A stretch of 64,000 nucleotides of DNA, from assembly GCA_032433595.1 (NCBI GenBank), contig JASWJB010000142.1, forward strand, positions 1-64,000, given 5' to 3'. This stretch comes from Conoideocrella luteorostrata (taxonomy: Eukaryota > Ascomycota > Sordariomycetes > Hypocreales > Clavicipitaceae). The notes beneath the pieces are model-generated. The model saw only the letters and a list, made by a program, of their open reading frames with translations. It made no database searches and was not told the DNA's origin. Shown piece by piece: positions 43,294 to 55,179 of the stretch. Position numbers and translations under genes: made by a program. Each line of letters begins with the position of its first letter. Within the stretch, counting starts at the first letter, position 1.

Positions 43294-45228
43294 CTAGCCC
43301 GTATACCCAGCAGCGCGCCTCTTCTTACACTGCCGCGGGTCGTTATACCCCGGTGGCGCGGTCCCCTTCCCTAGAGGCCCCTCCGGCTGAAGCACGCCGG
43401 GATCAGTACTAAACGGCTTCTTGCTGCTCAGAGAGTCGACGCGGCCGAGCAAAAACTCCAACTGGCGGAAAGCCGCACTGGGTGCGTACTGAGGAACCAT
43501 GTGGCCCGACATAGAGACGCCGACATACGTCAAACCTCGCTCGGAATGTGTTGTCCCAAAGACGCCCGCCCCGGCAAGAGTGCCCGGCTCGCCACTCTGG
43601 TGGTAGGGAACGTAGAAGGGCTCGGTAGGCGGCTTCTGGAAGCCCAGCTTGCCGCCGAATGTCATGTTCTGGATGGCCAGGAGCGTGCCGTTGGCGAGCA
43701 GCACGAAGTCTAGGGCTCCGTGACTGATGACGACGTTCTTGGTCTTGTCAATGACTTTGGGGAGCACAGTGGCGCCGGAGGCAGGAGATGTGTCGTGATC
43801 TACAAAGACGGGCCCACCACAGGATGCCCACGTTCGGTTGAGCGGCGCGTTGATGGCCTTCTTGACATCTTGGCGGTCAAAGTAGACGGGCGGCGCGCCC
43901 TTAGGGAGGTATTCGAAGCTGCCGGGGTAGCCTAGCACGTCCCACAGAAGAGGACAAGTGGTTGCGACCTGGTAAACGTCGAAACAGGGGTTTATTTCCG
44001 TGATGGCGCCTTGGATCTTGTTGAAGAGCTCGGTAACTGCGCAGCCCGGGAGGGGCTTGCCGGTCTTGGGGTCAATGCCTGGAAGAGGGTTGGGGAGGTG
44101 GCTGCGAGGAGGATACACGAGGTGCTTGTTGCGGGCGTTGGCATAGCCGCACTTCTTGTCCGTGTCGTGGATGTACTGAACAAAGGAGTCGTTGAAGGGA
44201 AACAAGTTGCGGTGGTAATCCACAAACGGGACGATGGTCATTTCAGTGGCTCTGTCCTCTATGATGGACGGGTCGTAGATCATCATTCCCTTGACATCAA
44301 AGTATTTGGTGTCGTTGGCGCTGATCATCGCATCAGCAATGTACGGGCAGTACATGCCTCTATTCGGGTACCATTGTTAGCCACGTCTCGTACGCCTCGA
44401 TTTTGGGATGGGGGGCAAGCAAGCACGCACGCATACGACTCTCCAGTGATGTACACCTTGTACCCTTGCATGGAGAAGGTGTCTACAAAGTTCTTGAAGA
44501 ATCCCATGAACTGGCGTGCGACATCTTCTTCGTCCTTTGCCGTTACGGTGCCCGTGGAAAACCCCGTGTTGATGGGCTGCTCAACCCAAAGGACGTTGGT
44601 GAGATGATGCCATCCCCAGGGGTTCGGAACAGGCTTGTACGTGCCGTACTGCCATATAAAAGGGCCGTTCTCCTGGATCAGACCTTCAAGAGATGAGCAG
44701 CCGGGCTGGCGAGCCATTGCACTCAATTAGCGGACATGTTCCCAAGGAAAAAGACCAAGATTCTCGCACTCACCCCGCCATTAAGCCAGATGAGAATCTC
44801 CTTGTCGGCAGCAGGATTGGGAGACGGCTGAAACCAGAAATAGAACTTGTCCGGCCCATTCAAGTCCTTAGAAATAGACATTTGGCCAGCGTATGCCTCG
44901 CCAATGTCAAAATCGACATCGGGGATAGCGGTGCCATTGAGCGCATATTCTGACCATCACCCCCCTCAATTAGTTTTTATTTTTAACGCGCCTCCCGCCA
45001 ATCTTTGATTTCTGATTAGGATTTTTGCTCACTGCTGGTATTGCTGTTGTAGAACTTCTTTGTCGCCGGCCCGTCCCGCGTCCACTTGTCGAATGGAACT
45101 CCGGAATGAGCTCCAGCCCGCGGTGGTGTCTTTATATTTCGGTCGTGAAGGCTGCGGATGGCAGGACCCCCATGGGCCGAGACACTCACCACGGCGGCGG
45201 CGATCGAGGCGACTAGTTCCCAGCGCAT
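43294..45228 (-). CDS. Secreted serine carboxypeptidase (family S10)
   Basis: Four exons (45033-45228, 44774-44949, 44431-44705, 43294-44359) join in phase to 570 residues. The start at 45228 gives the signal peptide [21 protein letters not shown]10 enzymes remove C-terminal residues from peptides at acidic pH, in the vacuole or outside the cell. Substrate-binding and oxyanion segments are present ([20 protein letters not shown]). The catalytic triad is complete: Ser214 in ITGESYAGMY, Asp433 in [14 protein letters not shown] and His502 in [13 protein letters not shown]. Several N-glycosylation sequons occur. No C-terminal GPI or retention signal is evident, so secretion is likely. The gene stands alone among unrelated neighbours. 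Confidence 0.94.
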
Positions 45229-46648
45229 CGTGTCTGACCGCGTCTGGAGATTAGAAGATTCTTCAACAGCGGCCAAAGCACGGGGCCGGGGACATGCTTA
45301 TATGCCCTCCCCGGATTCCCCCCAGTGACATCGTAAAGTACTAGTAGATTGTGCATTGGGTACCTGAGCCGAAGATACAGCACATTGTAGTTCATTACAG
45401 GGTTCGTCACCGTGCGCTGTGGGGGGAGGAGTGGCACAAGCGTTATCCTGGTCGAATACGGAGTGACGGCATTCAGTGTACTGCGGGCTTGGCCTATTCT
45501 GCAGATGAAATGTGGGTTGCTTGACTGTTGTCGGGGCAAAAGATAGGCTGTCTTGGGCCAAATGGGATGAGTCGACGACAATACCTGATCCCTGTGCAAC
45601 CAACTGATCGGCAACCGGCCCCCTCTATTGCGATGGATAAGATGATACGGAGAGCTCCGCAGCTGCAAGTCTGGGCATTATGACAGCGGAATAGTACCGT
45701 GTCTGCGCAGGAGGAGCAGAGTCGCTCATTGATTAGGTTGCATTCCGTGAGGCTCCTAATTATATTGAAACAGCACTTCGTGAAGTCCGGCACGGAACTC
45801 GGGAAGATGGATCAGACTGGATAGGTCGTGCGTGTCGTGCGTGTTGTGGTGTTCGGGCACGCGACTGGTATTTTGCTCAGCCTCGAATTTCTCTTCTTGT
45901 CTTTAGCCTACGGCTCTTTTGCAGTCATCCATGGCGTAATCCGCGCGGAGCACTCCGCTCCGTACAGCATCGTAAACTAGACACAGCCTTTCGAGTTGTT
46001 TGATCGCTTCGATGCTCCTCCACCGCCCGGTCGGATAGGCAGTGCCGCTGCGGCTTCCTGATCGGGCAGGTCACTGAACTAACTGGCGAACCAGTCACTG
46101 ATCGATGGCCCGTTACTCCACACAAGCAGGCGGAAGTGGATCTGGGTGCCACGGAAAGCAAACAGACACACGAACGAACTTGTAATCCATGCACAACTGG
46201 TAGTCTAGTAACTTTTCGCACCGCAGTGTGTTCCGTAGGCGGAGCGAATACATGCAACGGCTCAACCTGTACGGAGTGCTCCGTACTGCATAGGAAAGTT
46301 TGTCTAAAGCAATGGGGAAAGTAGGAAGCGCGATGAGCCCGCCTGGCCGGGCCGCAGGGTAGGCCGCTCGCCGCGAGAATTGGGTTCTTGCTTGGCTGCC
46401 ATCATCATTCATCTCGAGACGCTTGCATGCTGCTGTATTGTCCTGTCGAAAAGGCAAATTATTTCTTAGAAACTAGTCGATAAATTTTCATACATCGTTC
46501 TCGTTGTAAATCCCTGAGCCCTTCTCGCCTCAGCCGAACATAGCCTACACACGGAATACTTCCGGCCCAACTGATTACCCCACTCGCCATACAAATACAA
46601 ATAGACTCGCGGTGAGGTCTTCTCAACAGCACGCTGGATGATAGAAAA
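45229..46648. other. Intergenic region
   Basis: About 1.4 kb upstream of the carboxypeptidase without a supported gene. Variants of the tacggagta motif occur near 45457 and 46268. Confidence 0.55.
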
Positions 46649-47068
46649 TCAATCTCTCCTACCTACGCCCTGCGGCTGCGTCAGAAACGCCAAGCTAGAC
46701 TTGTTACAAAAATTTTGTGTTCTGAGCTCTTCTTGGACGGTGTCGCGGAGGACACTGACAACTTCTTCCTAGGATGCATTCTGGTCAGCTCGGTCAGCAG
46801 CACACTGCATTCGTCAGCACAACCACATGAAGCGACATGCGACTAACTTGTGACATTCCGCGATAGACCAGAACGATAAAATTTGTGTCATTTATCTGTG
46901 TGTTGAGACGCCGACCGGTTAGTTCATTTCCCTGCAGAGCATTGTGACAGCGCAGCTGCAGCAGCGTGTTGTTACCTCCAGGATCTCATGCCAGTCCTTG
47001 AAGTCCTCGTGCGTGGTCAGAAAGCGTCGCAGTTTCTCCTCGTCAACGTGCTGGACAGGCAGAGACAT
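46649..47068 (-). CDS. Small three-exon protein, family unknown
   Basis: Found by joining short frames: exons 46976-47068, 46848-46895 and 46649-46768, all in phase 0, give 86 residues starting MSLPVQHVDEEKLRRFLTTH and ending TQPQGVGRRD. Splice sites are conventional (GTAACA...ACACAG; GTTAGT...CCTAG with two CTGAC branch-like sites). The joined product is smooth and charged: HEDFKDWHEILE passes into INDTNFIVLVYRGMSQ and then EEVVSVLRDTVQEELRTQ. It reads as an alpha/beta cytosolic mini-protein with no signal peptide or membrane helix. I recognise no family. Three phase-consistent junctions support a real gene, but a chance arrangement cannot be excluded without transcripts. Confidence 0.6.
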
Positions 47069-47689
47069 GATTACCCCGGCCATGACTCATAGAAAAGCAT
47101 GCCTCGCTCGAGGTATGCCGTCTCGTCGAATGTGGATGATGATGATGATGCGTGTATAAGAAGGTGGGTGGTTGTCATGGGAGTTGTGTTCCCCGCACGA
47201 GACCATTTCGGCTGTGGCTGGCTGGACCTGGGCAAACGTCGTGGCTAGTCGCCGGTGAACAATATGCAGGTTCATTAGCGGGGGAGGGGGAATGACGGGA
47301 GGTTTGGCTTGTCCAAGGTTCCTAACTCGAATTGATTGCCCGCCGGTGACGTCGTATCAACTATTCACTCGCGGGTCTCGACGATGCTGTGTGGCTGCCG
47401 GATGCGCTGATCTATAGTTACCGGCCAACGTCAATCGGAAACGTGGCGGATTCTCGTAAAAGCCACCAATAAACAGAATCACCTTAAGAGACATGACTTT
47501 TCGCCTGTTGTTTGTTCACACACGCTCAAGAAGAAGCAGCATGCAGACATCTGGAGGAGCCAACAACATGCACACACAGCGATTCATCGTCGGCAGGCCA
47601 GCCATCCACTTGAAGAGGTGTAGTTCAGGTTTCTCGCAAAAGAGCCTCAAAACGCTATAAACTCCATCGAACCCACAATCACCACCGAA
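47069..47689. other. Intergenic region
   Basis: 3' flank of the cysteine-rich gene and 5' flank of the small three-exon gene. An (atg/cat)n run lies near 47136-47152. No other gene is supported. Confidence 0.6.
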
Positions 47690-48136
47690 TCATTTGCAAT
47701 CCTTGCAATACTTCTGAGAAAGACACTGCGCCACGCATCCAAGCTCACAGCCCGAAGACCCTCCCGTCCTGCACTGATTGCACTCCATACAGCGCGAGCA
47801 TTGCTCACACCCGGCAGGTGGATTAGAACATTTCGGACACTCTTTGCTCGGGGAAAACTATTAGAAAAAAAAAAACACACAACTTCGTCAGCCTCTGTCG
47901 GCAAAACTTCCCCGTTCGTGTGTCTGCACGACAAAACCGAGAACAAACAAGACGACGTTTGCAACACTTACGCCTTTGTGGGACTGTACACACTGCATGC
48001 ACCCCTTGTAGCACTCTTCTTTGTTCCTGCATTTGCCCTTGTTGTTCTTGCAGAGCCATCGGCACTTGTCGTGGTCGCTGATGGCGATGACGCTGCTTGC
48101 GGCGCCGAGGGCGAGGAAAACCAAGGAGAGTCTCAT
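47690..48136 (-). CDS. Cysteine-rich small secreted protein (18 Cys)
   Basis: Two exons (47972-48136 and 47690-47857) give 110 residues. The signal peptide is MRLSLVFLALGAASSVIA. The mature ~92 residues contain 18 cysteines: six in exon 1 (DKCRWLC, GKCRNKEEC, YKGCMQC) and twelve in exon 2 (KECPKC, AGCEQCSRCMECNQC, SGCELGCVAQC, KYCKDC). The intron (GTAAGT...TTTTCTAATAG) has a strong polypyrimidine tract and keeps phase 0, adding FSPSKE before the second cysteine block. C-x-x-C pairs dominate, a pattern compatible with either dense disulfides or metal-thiolate clusters. Size, signal and cysteine content are those of fungal effectors or antimicrobial proteins, but I recognise no family, so a role in host or microbe interaction is inference only. 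Confidence 0.8.
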
Positions 48137-48870
48137 GCTGTGATGCCCGTTGGTTTTGGGAATACTGATTGCGGTGGTCTGGAAAGATGTTGCCTGTGGA
48201 TGAAGCATTGGGATCAAAGATGCCGATCGGTATTGATTTATAGGTAGTAGCTGTCAGGCCAAGATAGTAAGACGACGTGAAGTCGGGTTTTTTTTTTTTG
48301 GCAATGTTGGCGATCGTTGAGGATCGTCATCATAAGTCAAGAACGTGTTGGCTGCCCAGTCAGCTACGGGTGCATATATCAAGCTGGCTTTTGATGAACC
48401 TGGTTTGGGCTCGGATAATGGCCGATGGAACGTCTTGCAGGAATGATCTTTTAGGCGCGCTACTAGGATCCTCAGATTGTTGAAGCGTCGTGTAAACATC
48501 GATCGACATTCGGCTTACGGAGGAGGTTGAACCCCAGCGCTGACTGTATCTGACGTGTTTGACATGCTGCAGAGATGATCCTTAAACAAAATTAGCCGCT
48601 GTACGAGACTAATATAAAAAGAACGGAATGTAAGCATCGAGGTTTCATCGATACATGGACAGTAAATACATCACTTCAGAAGTGTGGCTTGCAAAATCGC
48701 CCGTGCCTTGATGGATGCCTTTCAACTTCTCGGACACGGGGAATAAACCAGATCTTGTAGTTTGAGGCACTAAAGTTGTAATGTAACAGTAGTTGTGTTG
48801 TTGGAAATTGCCAAATATTTGCTGGCAGCGCTTTTTAGTTCACGAATCTAACAAGACGCTCACCAGGTCA
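48137..48870. other. Intergenic region
   Basis: Upstream of the cysteine-rich gene and downstream of cystathionine gamma-synthase. A poly-T run lies near 48290-48299. No gene is supported. Confidence 0.6.
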
Positions 48871-50710
48871 TCATTCATCATCCTGGCTTGTTTTCTTTCC
48901 CCTCTTGACCTCTATAGCTGCATTCAACGCATCCTGCAACGAATCTAACAAATCCTGGGCATCCTCTAACCCAGCAGATATCCGCACGCTCTCCTCCAAG
49001 ACGTCGAATGCTCTCAAGGCCTTGGCCTCTTCCTTGTCCCTGCCAAACATGTACATGTTGTAGGCAAACATGATGGTGACATGTCCACCAATATGAGGAG
49101 AAGGGTAGAATCCCAACCGGTCATAAAATGCCCTTGCTGTCTCCACGCTCTCAAAATTCACATTAAGTAGATAACCGTACCCCGGATTTGGCATTTCTTG
49201 CGTGGGTTTCCTCTTGAACGCGTCAAAGTTGGCTTTGCTTGATAGCAGGCTGGGATACTGAACAAATGTGACTGGCGAGTCGGGCTGCTCAGTCATGCTA
49301 TTGTGCAGGAACTCTGCCATGGCTCGACCATTGGCATTCAAACGAGCTGCCCGCTCGAAGAAGTCATGCGAGTTGGCTAATAGGACGCAGGCGTCTTTGG
49401 TAAAAAGCTGGTTGTGGTGCCCTTCGGCGAAGCACTTGGACAGCTCGTTGTAATGCGACGAGAGCGGATTGAGCACGATGGAGCCACCAAGAACGTCAGA
49501 TCTGCCGTTAAATGACTTGGTGAGAGAAGTGAGTAAAAGATCTGACTGAGAGAAGACGTCGACGTTGCTGAAGGCGCCAATAGTGTCGTCGACAATGAGA
49601 ACGAAACTGTGTTTCTCGGACTGTGAGTGGAGACTTGGTCAGAAGATACTTTGTGGGATAAGGGTAAACATTCAGGGTTTCAATCGTTCATATGGACTTA
49701 CGATATTCTTCAAGCGCGGCAGGTCTGGAGACTCGAGACTAGGATTCCCAGGAAATTCGACAATTGCAAAAGCCACGCCTCGCCCCTCGGAAGCTTCCTT
49801 TTCGAGCCAGTCTTCAAAGATGTCAATGCCCTTCGCACCAACTTGACCAAAATGTTTCCACCCACCGGCACTATCTTCGTGTAGCAATTCATGTGTATTG
49901 TGGAACACAATGCCCAACTCGACATTGGTCTTTCCTGGTAGGTAACTCTGCAAAATGTTCTTCGCTTCAAAGACCGCTCCCATTCCAGAAGGGTAAAGGA
50001 AGACGTCTTTGCTTTGGCATTTCACTTTTTGGGGATCAATTGCGCCGTGACGGAGTAGGTCAGGGATGAGCTGTCGCAATGGTTCATGACCTGGGCCCTC
50101 AGGAGTCCAGGTGGGAGCAGGAGGAGCATCTGCGTCATGGAAAGGGACTTCAACCAAGCCATCAATATTTTCGAGAAAATACTCTGCTTCGCGGACGGAT
50201 ACTGGCAAGCCTGGTGTACCCCAACTACGCAAGAGAGCCCTGGCATACTGGGTCTCATACAGCACACAGTACAGTCGATGGCCAGCCACCTGGACCACCT
50301 TAAAGGTGAGTTTGTTGGCTGAGATGGCGTTTTCCCTGCGCTTCTTGTGTGCAACATGGCTAGCTGTGTACTTCCACATGACGGGGTCCAGATACATTAA
50401 GCAGGCTCTATCTGCTAAGCCTACTCTCTTGGCAATCTCTTGAGAGAGCTAGACGAGTATGAGCACGAGTATTAGGTATTTATCACTACTAATTTATAAG
50501 TCTTGCAGGGGGGTGGGCGAGGCATACCGTACGGGCGTGCTGTGTTGGCCACAATCGGGGATAGATGTGTACAACCTTGGCAAAAGGAGCCGTATTCCCC
50601 TCACGAACACTTTTTAGCAGGTCCCATCCCGGAACATTAGTAATAATGCTGTATGGCGTCTGGGGAGGCGGCGCGTGGCCATATTCGGACTGTGTTTTGA
50701 GGATTACCAT
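48871..50710 (-). CDS. Cystathionine gamma-synthase (PLP-dependent)
   Basis: Transsulfuration enzyme that makes cystathionine from cysteine and an O-acylhomoserine on the way to methionine; the Neurospora counterpart is met-7. Three exons (50528-50710, 49702-50448, 48871-49620) join in phase 0 to 559 residues, the long form usual in filamentous fungi, with an extra N-terminal ~170 residues before the PLP fold. VFLYPSGMGAVFEAKNILQS is the cofactor-phosphate region, FVLIVDDTIGAFSNVDVFSQ contains the pyridine-nitrogen Asp, and LLTSLTKSFNGRSDVLGGSI holds the PLP lysine at about residue 345. The C-terminal domain begins near AEFLHNSM and ends in a charged tail (KRGKKTSQDDE). No targeting peptide is apparent. 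Confidence 0.9.
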
Positions 50711-52106
50711 GATGGCCGCTGCTGGTTGACATCGGCTCGGTTGTATAGAGTAGAGAGGCGTCGGTTGGGCAGGGAGAACTTAGACGAAGATGGGTAGAGC
50801 CGCGGTGCGTGAGATGTCATGTGATGTCAGCTTATAACGTCTAGACCTGTCCTGCAATGTGGCTGTACGGTTGACGGCATTGTGAATAGCGGATGCTAAG
50901 CAGTGAAGTGCACATGTACGAGGCTTGTTCGGGCTGCGTTCAAGTCAATCGGCATGGATGTATTGGTGTGGTCTCAACAAGCACGACTACCCCACGATGC
51001 ACTTGCCGCTGCCGATACCGCAGCAAACCCATCGTGGACGGACTGTCGGCCGCCGCCATGCAGCTGGACTCTGCCTGAGGCAAAAATACGTGGGTGCAGA
51101 GGTTGCCCGCCTATCATCTGGCTTCTAGTCACTTGATTTGTCGGCTGAATTCACAGATGCGTTGCTCACTTTGTTTGGTAGTGCGAGCCGCCACGTCAAA
51201 AGTAGATCTGCCTCAACGCACAGAGAGAGAGCCAACTACGTCTAAGCTGGTGTCGTTTATGGACCTTCGGGATCCCAATATAGCAAAGCGTCGAGTTAAA
51301 CCCGCCACAAGTTATCGAGCTGTGATATCAAGTATAAGAGATGCGCATCACTTCCCTACAATTATAATGAAATGATGCGACTCAACGTGCACAAACTCTC
51401 CGTGAGATACTGGTTTGTGGATCTCTCGCTTACATTCCACATTTCAGTTTTTGATACTTTGTTTTTGGTACTCGCAGAAAATGGTCTGCTTGAAGCATTG
51501 GTCTAGCAACAGCATCAGCAGCCTCCCAGATCCACAACCTGCGTGCCGTATTGAAGAGAGGGCTCGCACCTCCCACGACTAATGATGATAGAATGCCAAC
51601 CACGATTAAGCTTGATGGAGTAACATGAAAACGCGCCAAAATTTAGAACGAAATAAACAGTCAACCGGGTAAGGCATTCCAAAATAAGGGAATAGAAGTT
51701 TGTACGAGGTAAAAACAAATCCAATCAAGTTATTTTCAGGACATGATAATACCGAGCTGCTAGAAATTGATTTAAAAAATGGTGTGTTAAAATGCTACTT
51801 TTTTTTTCAGTTCATAGTCCGATAAAATACCAACTCGTTCCTGCAATATAGGTGCGGACCGAGGCAAATTCCGCGCTATTGTTACCAAGTCAAACAAGCA
51901 ATTTATCGGCATAGTGGATCATAGGGAAGGGAACTACTTCATATCTCGATACAATGTTAACGCCGAGGCAAAATTCGAAAAGTCTCAATTAGAAAAGACA
52001 AAAGCCTAGCAGACTTATGGTGGGCGCCCGTCAAGGATTCATAGAGTATGTGACGTCGCTTGTTGCCCTACTTAGCCGAGAATGAGCTCTAACCAGGAGT
52101 GAACTA
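50711..52106. other. Intergenic region
   Basis: Promoter region of the cystathionine gamma-synthase gene followed by AT-rich sequence. Short frames here show no family signature. Confidence 0.55.
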
Positions 52107-52843
52107 TTGAAAATACCATCCCGAACATGCGGGTTGTCTAAAAACAAGGGTAAAGAGTTCATGTTCCTGGAAGACACCAGGAAACAGGGCGGAGAAAGGG
52201 TGATCTGTAGAAGAGACGCCTCATGCTGTGCCTATAGCGGCCCAAACAAAGAAGAAAACATTCCTGAATGCGAGGCCGACGGGGAGCCTGAAGATGGGAA
52301 GACGCCACCTGAGAAGGAAAAGACAGTCCCGAACGAGAGGCTGGCAAAGAGCTTACAGATGGAAAGACAACACGCGGTGAAGAATTGTCTAAACAGGAGA
52401 TCGAAACCGAGAAAACTGAACTGACAACAGCCGTTGAGGAATCTTCGGCAAAGGAGTTTGCTGAGCTTGTGGCACGTTATCAGGTCAAAAAAGTCGTCAA
52501 AGCCACTTTCAAACAGTCCCTCGAGACTTTCCGCACGGAAAACGTCAAGTATGAGTCGCTCTCTGTCGATTCTCAACCTGTCTCTAAATCGCCGGAGCTT
52601 GGTAGTAAAATGTTAAAAGCTGTTGCCTTGGCGTCCTTTGTGAACGGCGTGGCGAGCTCCCTTGAGGAGGATGTTAGCACCGCGGATCGTGTCGCGGCTC
52701 TGACCTCCATGGTGCCAGTGGCAGGAAGGGTCCACCCGTATCGTTTTGACAAGCTATGGAGGATAGGGCCCAACTTTTATCATGAAAGGCGTCCTGAGTC
52801 AATTAAAAGCGGAGTACGGAAGGGTACTTCGGCCGCCTTCTAA
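52107..52843 (+). pseudogene. Broken gene resembling the C-terminal part of fungal enterotoxin-A-like proteins
   Basis: Two overlapping frames carry similar Glu/Lys/Thr-rich sequence: 52107-52424 in one, and 52385-52843 in another. Coding character passes from the first to the second near 52340-52390 without a plausible intron, so a frameshift is likely. The downstream frame ends with a hydrophobic stretch followed by VSTADRVAALTSMVPVAG, which resembles the region after the enzymatic domain in fungal heat-labile-enterotoxin-like proteins of insect-associated Hypocreales. No ADP-ribosyltransferase domain, catalytic residues or signal peptide was found here, so the fragment would not encode an active enzyme. 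The family call rests on this short resemblance and is tentative. Confidence 0.35.
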
Positions 52844-53310
52844 TTTACATGATAATAGAAGTTCCAGCAAGCAGCGGTTATTATATAGTCATCCGTGCTG
52901 ACCGGGGTGTCTGTGGGTCCCGCCATGGTCGCCAAAGATAGATAAGAGGACGAAGAGCCGAAGCAAAGGCCGGCGACCAACCGTCGACCATTGGCGACCG
53001 CATAAATCGCTATCGCTAGTTACTGAAAGCCCTCAGATCTCAGCAATGTTCCGCTATCGGCCTCACTAGGCGAAGATAGCGATGACCCAGGGATAATGGC
53101 AGTTGCCAGCGATTAGTGTTTGCATTTGATCACTTCAAACTCCTCAGCCCACGCTGTGGCTATCATAAATTGCCGTAGATTTAGCCATGTATTCGTTACT
53201 TATAAGAAGACCTCGCATCACCGTACTGCAGTCTGTTGCTGTCGCTGCTGTTTCTGTCCCACTCAGTGTAGAAACACAATACCCGGCAAGGCTGGCTGGT
53301 TACAAACAAA
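52844..53310. other. Intergenic region
   Basis: Upstream of the MFS permease gene at 53311. No gene is supported. Confidence 0.6.
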
Positions 53311-54996
53311 ATGGTTAGCTGGAAGTCACTGCTGTCTCCAAAGCCGTCACTCGACGTGCCAGGTCTCGAGTCGGTCGATATATCCGACAAGGCAATGGAG
53401 CGTCGGATAGTACGTAAACAAGATCTGCGAATCTTGCCGTGGGTGTGTGTCACATATTTGTTAAGTATGCAGTCAATTTCGTCTCACTTGCCCTTCTTTC
53501 CATCTATCCATCCAGCCAGCCAGCCAGCCAGCCATACCATGCCGTGATGCTAACCCAGACGGCAAGACTACCTCGATCGAGTGAACCTGGGCAATGCGCG
53601 AACGCTGAACAACGACACCCCGGAAGACAACATTGTCACACAGCTCAGCCTCACTGGCCAGCGATACAATGTCGCAGTTGCGCTCTTTTTCGTCCCATAC
53701 GTTCTCATGGAATTCCCATCCAACATCTTGCTCAAGTACTTTTCGCCGAGCCGCTGGATTGCCCGCATCATGATCTCCTGGGGCATCATCACCATTTGCA
53801 CCGCCGCCGTGACCACCTACGGCGGACTGTTGGCCGTGCGCATCTTTCTGGGTCTCGCCGAAGCAGGCTTCTTCCCCGGCATTATGATGTACCTCTGTTT
53901 CTGGTACAAGCCTGAAGAGCGGGCAACTCGCATGGCCATATTCGCCTCCTCGGTCTCCGTGGCTGGTGCATTCGGAGGTCTCCTCGCCACTGCCATTTCG
54001 TTCCTCAACAAAAAGGCCGGCCTGTCTGGTTGGCAGTGGCTATTCATTCTCGAAGGCATTCCCGCTGTCATTGTCGGCGTCATGGTCTGGTTCATGCTTC
54101 CAGACTACCCGCAGACGGCCTCGTGGTTGACGCCCCAGGAACGAGCTTTTGCCGTGAAGCGACTTGGCCCCTACGCACCGTCGATGAACGACAAGCACTG
54201 GGACAGCAACGTCGCAAAGGAGACCCTGGCCGACCCCTACTTCTGGCTGTTTGCCGCACAGTACTTTCTCATGACAAACTCCCTTAATGCCTTTGGCTAC
54301 TTTGCCCCAACTATCGTGGCGTCGCTAGGATTCGACGGCTATAATGCCCAGCTGCTGACGGTGCCGCCCAACGTGGTGGCCCTGTTCATCGTTATAGGCA
54401 ATTGTCTTCATAGTGACAAGACGCGAGAGCGATCTCGACACGTCATTGCGGCGTTGCTTCTGGTTGCAACGGGATATCTGCTACTTGCTGTTGTTAGGGA
54501 GAAGGCAGTGCGCTACTTTGCAGTCTGTCTTATTGCCTGTACAAATGCGGCTGTCCTGCCCTTTGTTGCTGTAAGTTTATCCCCGAGATCTGCCATGTTC
54601 ACGATTGAAATGTTTTCATTCAGGCTAACTTGTTCGTGACTGCAGCACCGAACGGCCACTGTACAAGGCTCGACCGCAACGGCCCTTGCTACCGGAGGCA
54701 TGATTGCTATATCAAACTGCGGCGGCATCTCCAGTCCGTTCCTCTTCCCTAGCAGCGACTCACCCATGTATAGCAAAGGAAACTGGACCATCTTTGCCTT
54801 CCTGGTGGTGGCAGCTGCATTTACAGTATACACATGGTACACCCTGGGTAGCCATGCCGGATATAGGACTGGTGGAAGGGATGATGAAGGCCGGCTGGAG
54901 GTTATGGAAGGGAAGGCCGGCGATGAGAATGAAATGATGAATGAGGCTATGGGACTTGCCAAGAAGAAGGAAATAGAGTCCCGGCATGGCGTTTAA
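53311..54996 (+). CDS. MFS permease, allantoate/anion:cation symporter type
   Basis: Plasma-membrane transporter of the Dal5-like anion:cation symporter family, which imports allantoate, ureidosuccinate, vitamins or organic acids. Three exons (53311-53464, 53567-54570, 54646-54996) join in phase to 502 residues. The family landmark YLLNYLDRVNLGNAR is formed across intron 1, whose acceptor is GGCAAG. Others are FFVPYVLMEFPSNILLKYFS, GLLAVRIFLGLAEAGFFPGI and LCFWYKPEERATRMAIFAS in the N-half, and GMIAISNCGGISSPFLFPSS near the C-terminus. Twelve membrane helices are expected. The second intron (GTAAGT...ACTGCAG) precedes HRTATVQGSTATALATGG. The C-terminal tail is acidic and cytosolic. The substrate cannot be assigned from sequence. 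Confidence 0.92.
53512..53534. repeat. (ccag)n microsatellite in intron 1 of the permease
   Basis: Nearly six units of ccag lie within the first intron of the permease. Length variation here would not alter the protein but changes intron length. Confidence 0.85.
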
Positions 54997-55179
54997 TCTG
55001 TTGTGCACTAGAACTAAAAGCCATTAAACTATGCGTTGATTTGCATTACCAAGAAATTGACTCATGCAAGTAGTATTCATTGACATATGCCCGCTATTCA
55101 AATTCTTCATGTGTAAATGTCCACAACACTGCAAGCTTTGCTTTATAAAAAAAATCCACGGCTTCATGCTCCTTGCCCT

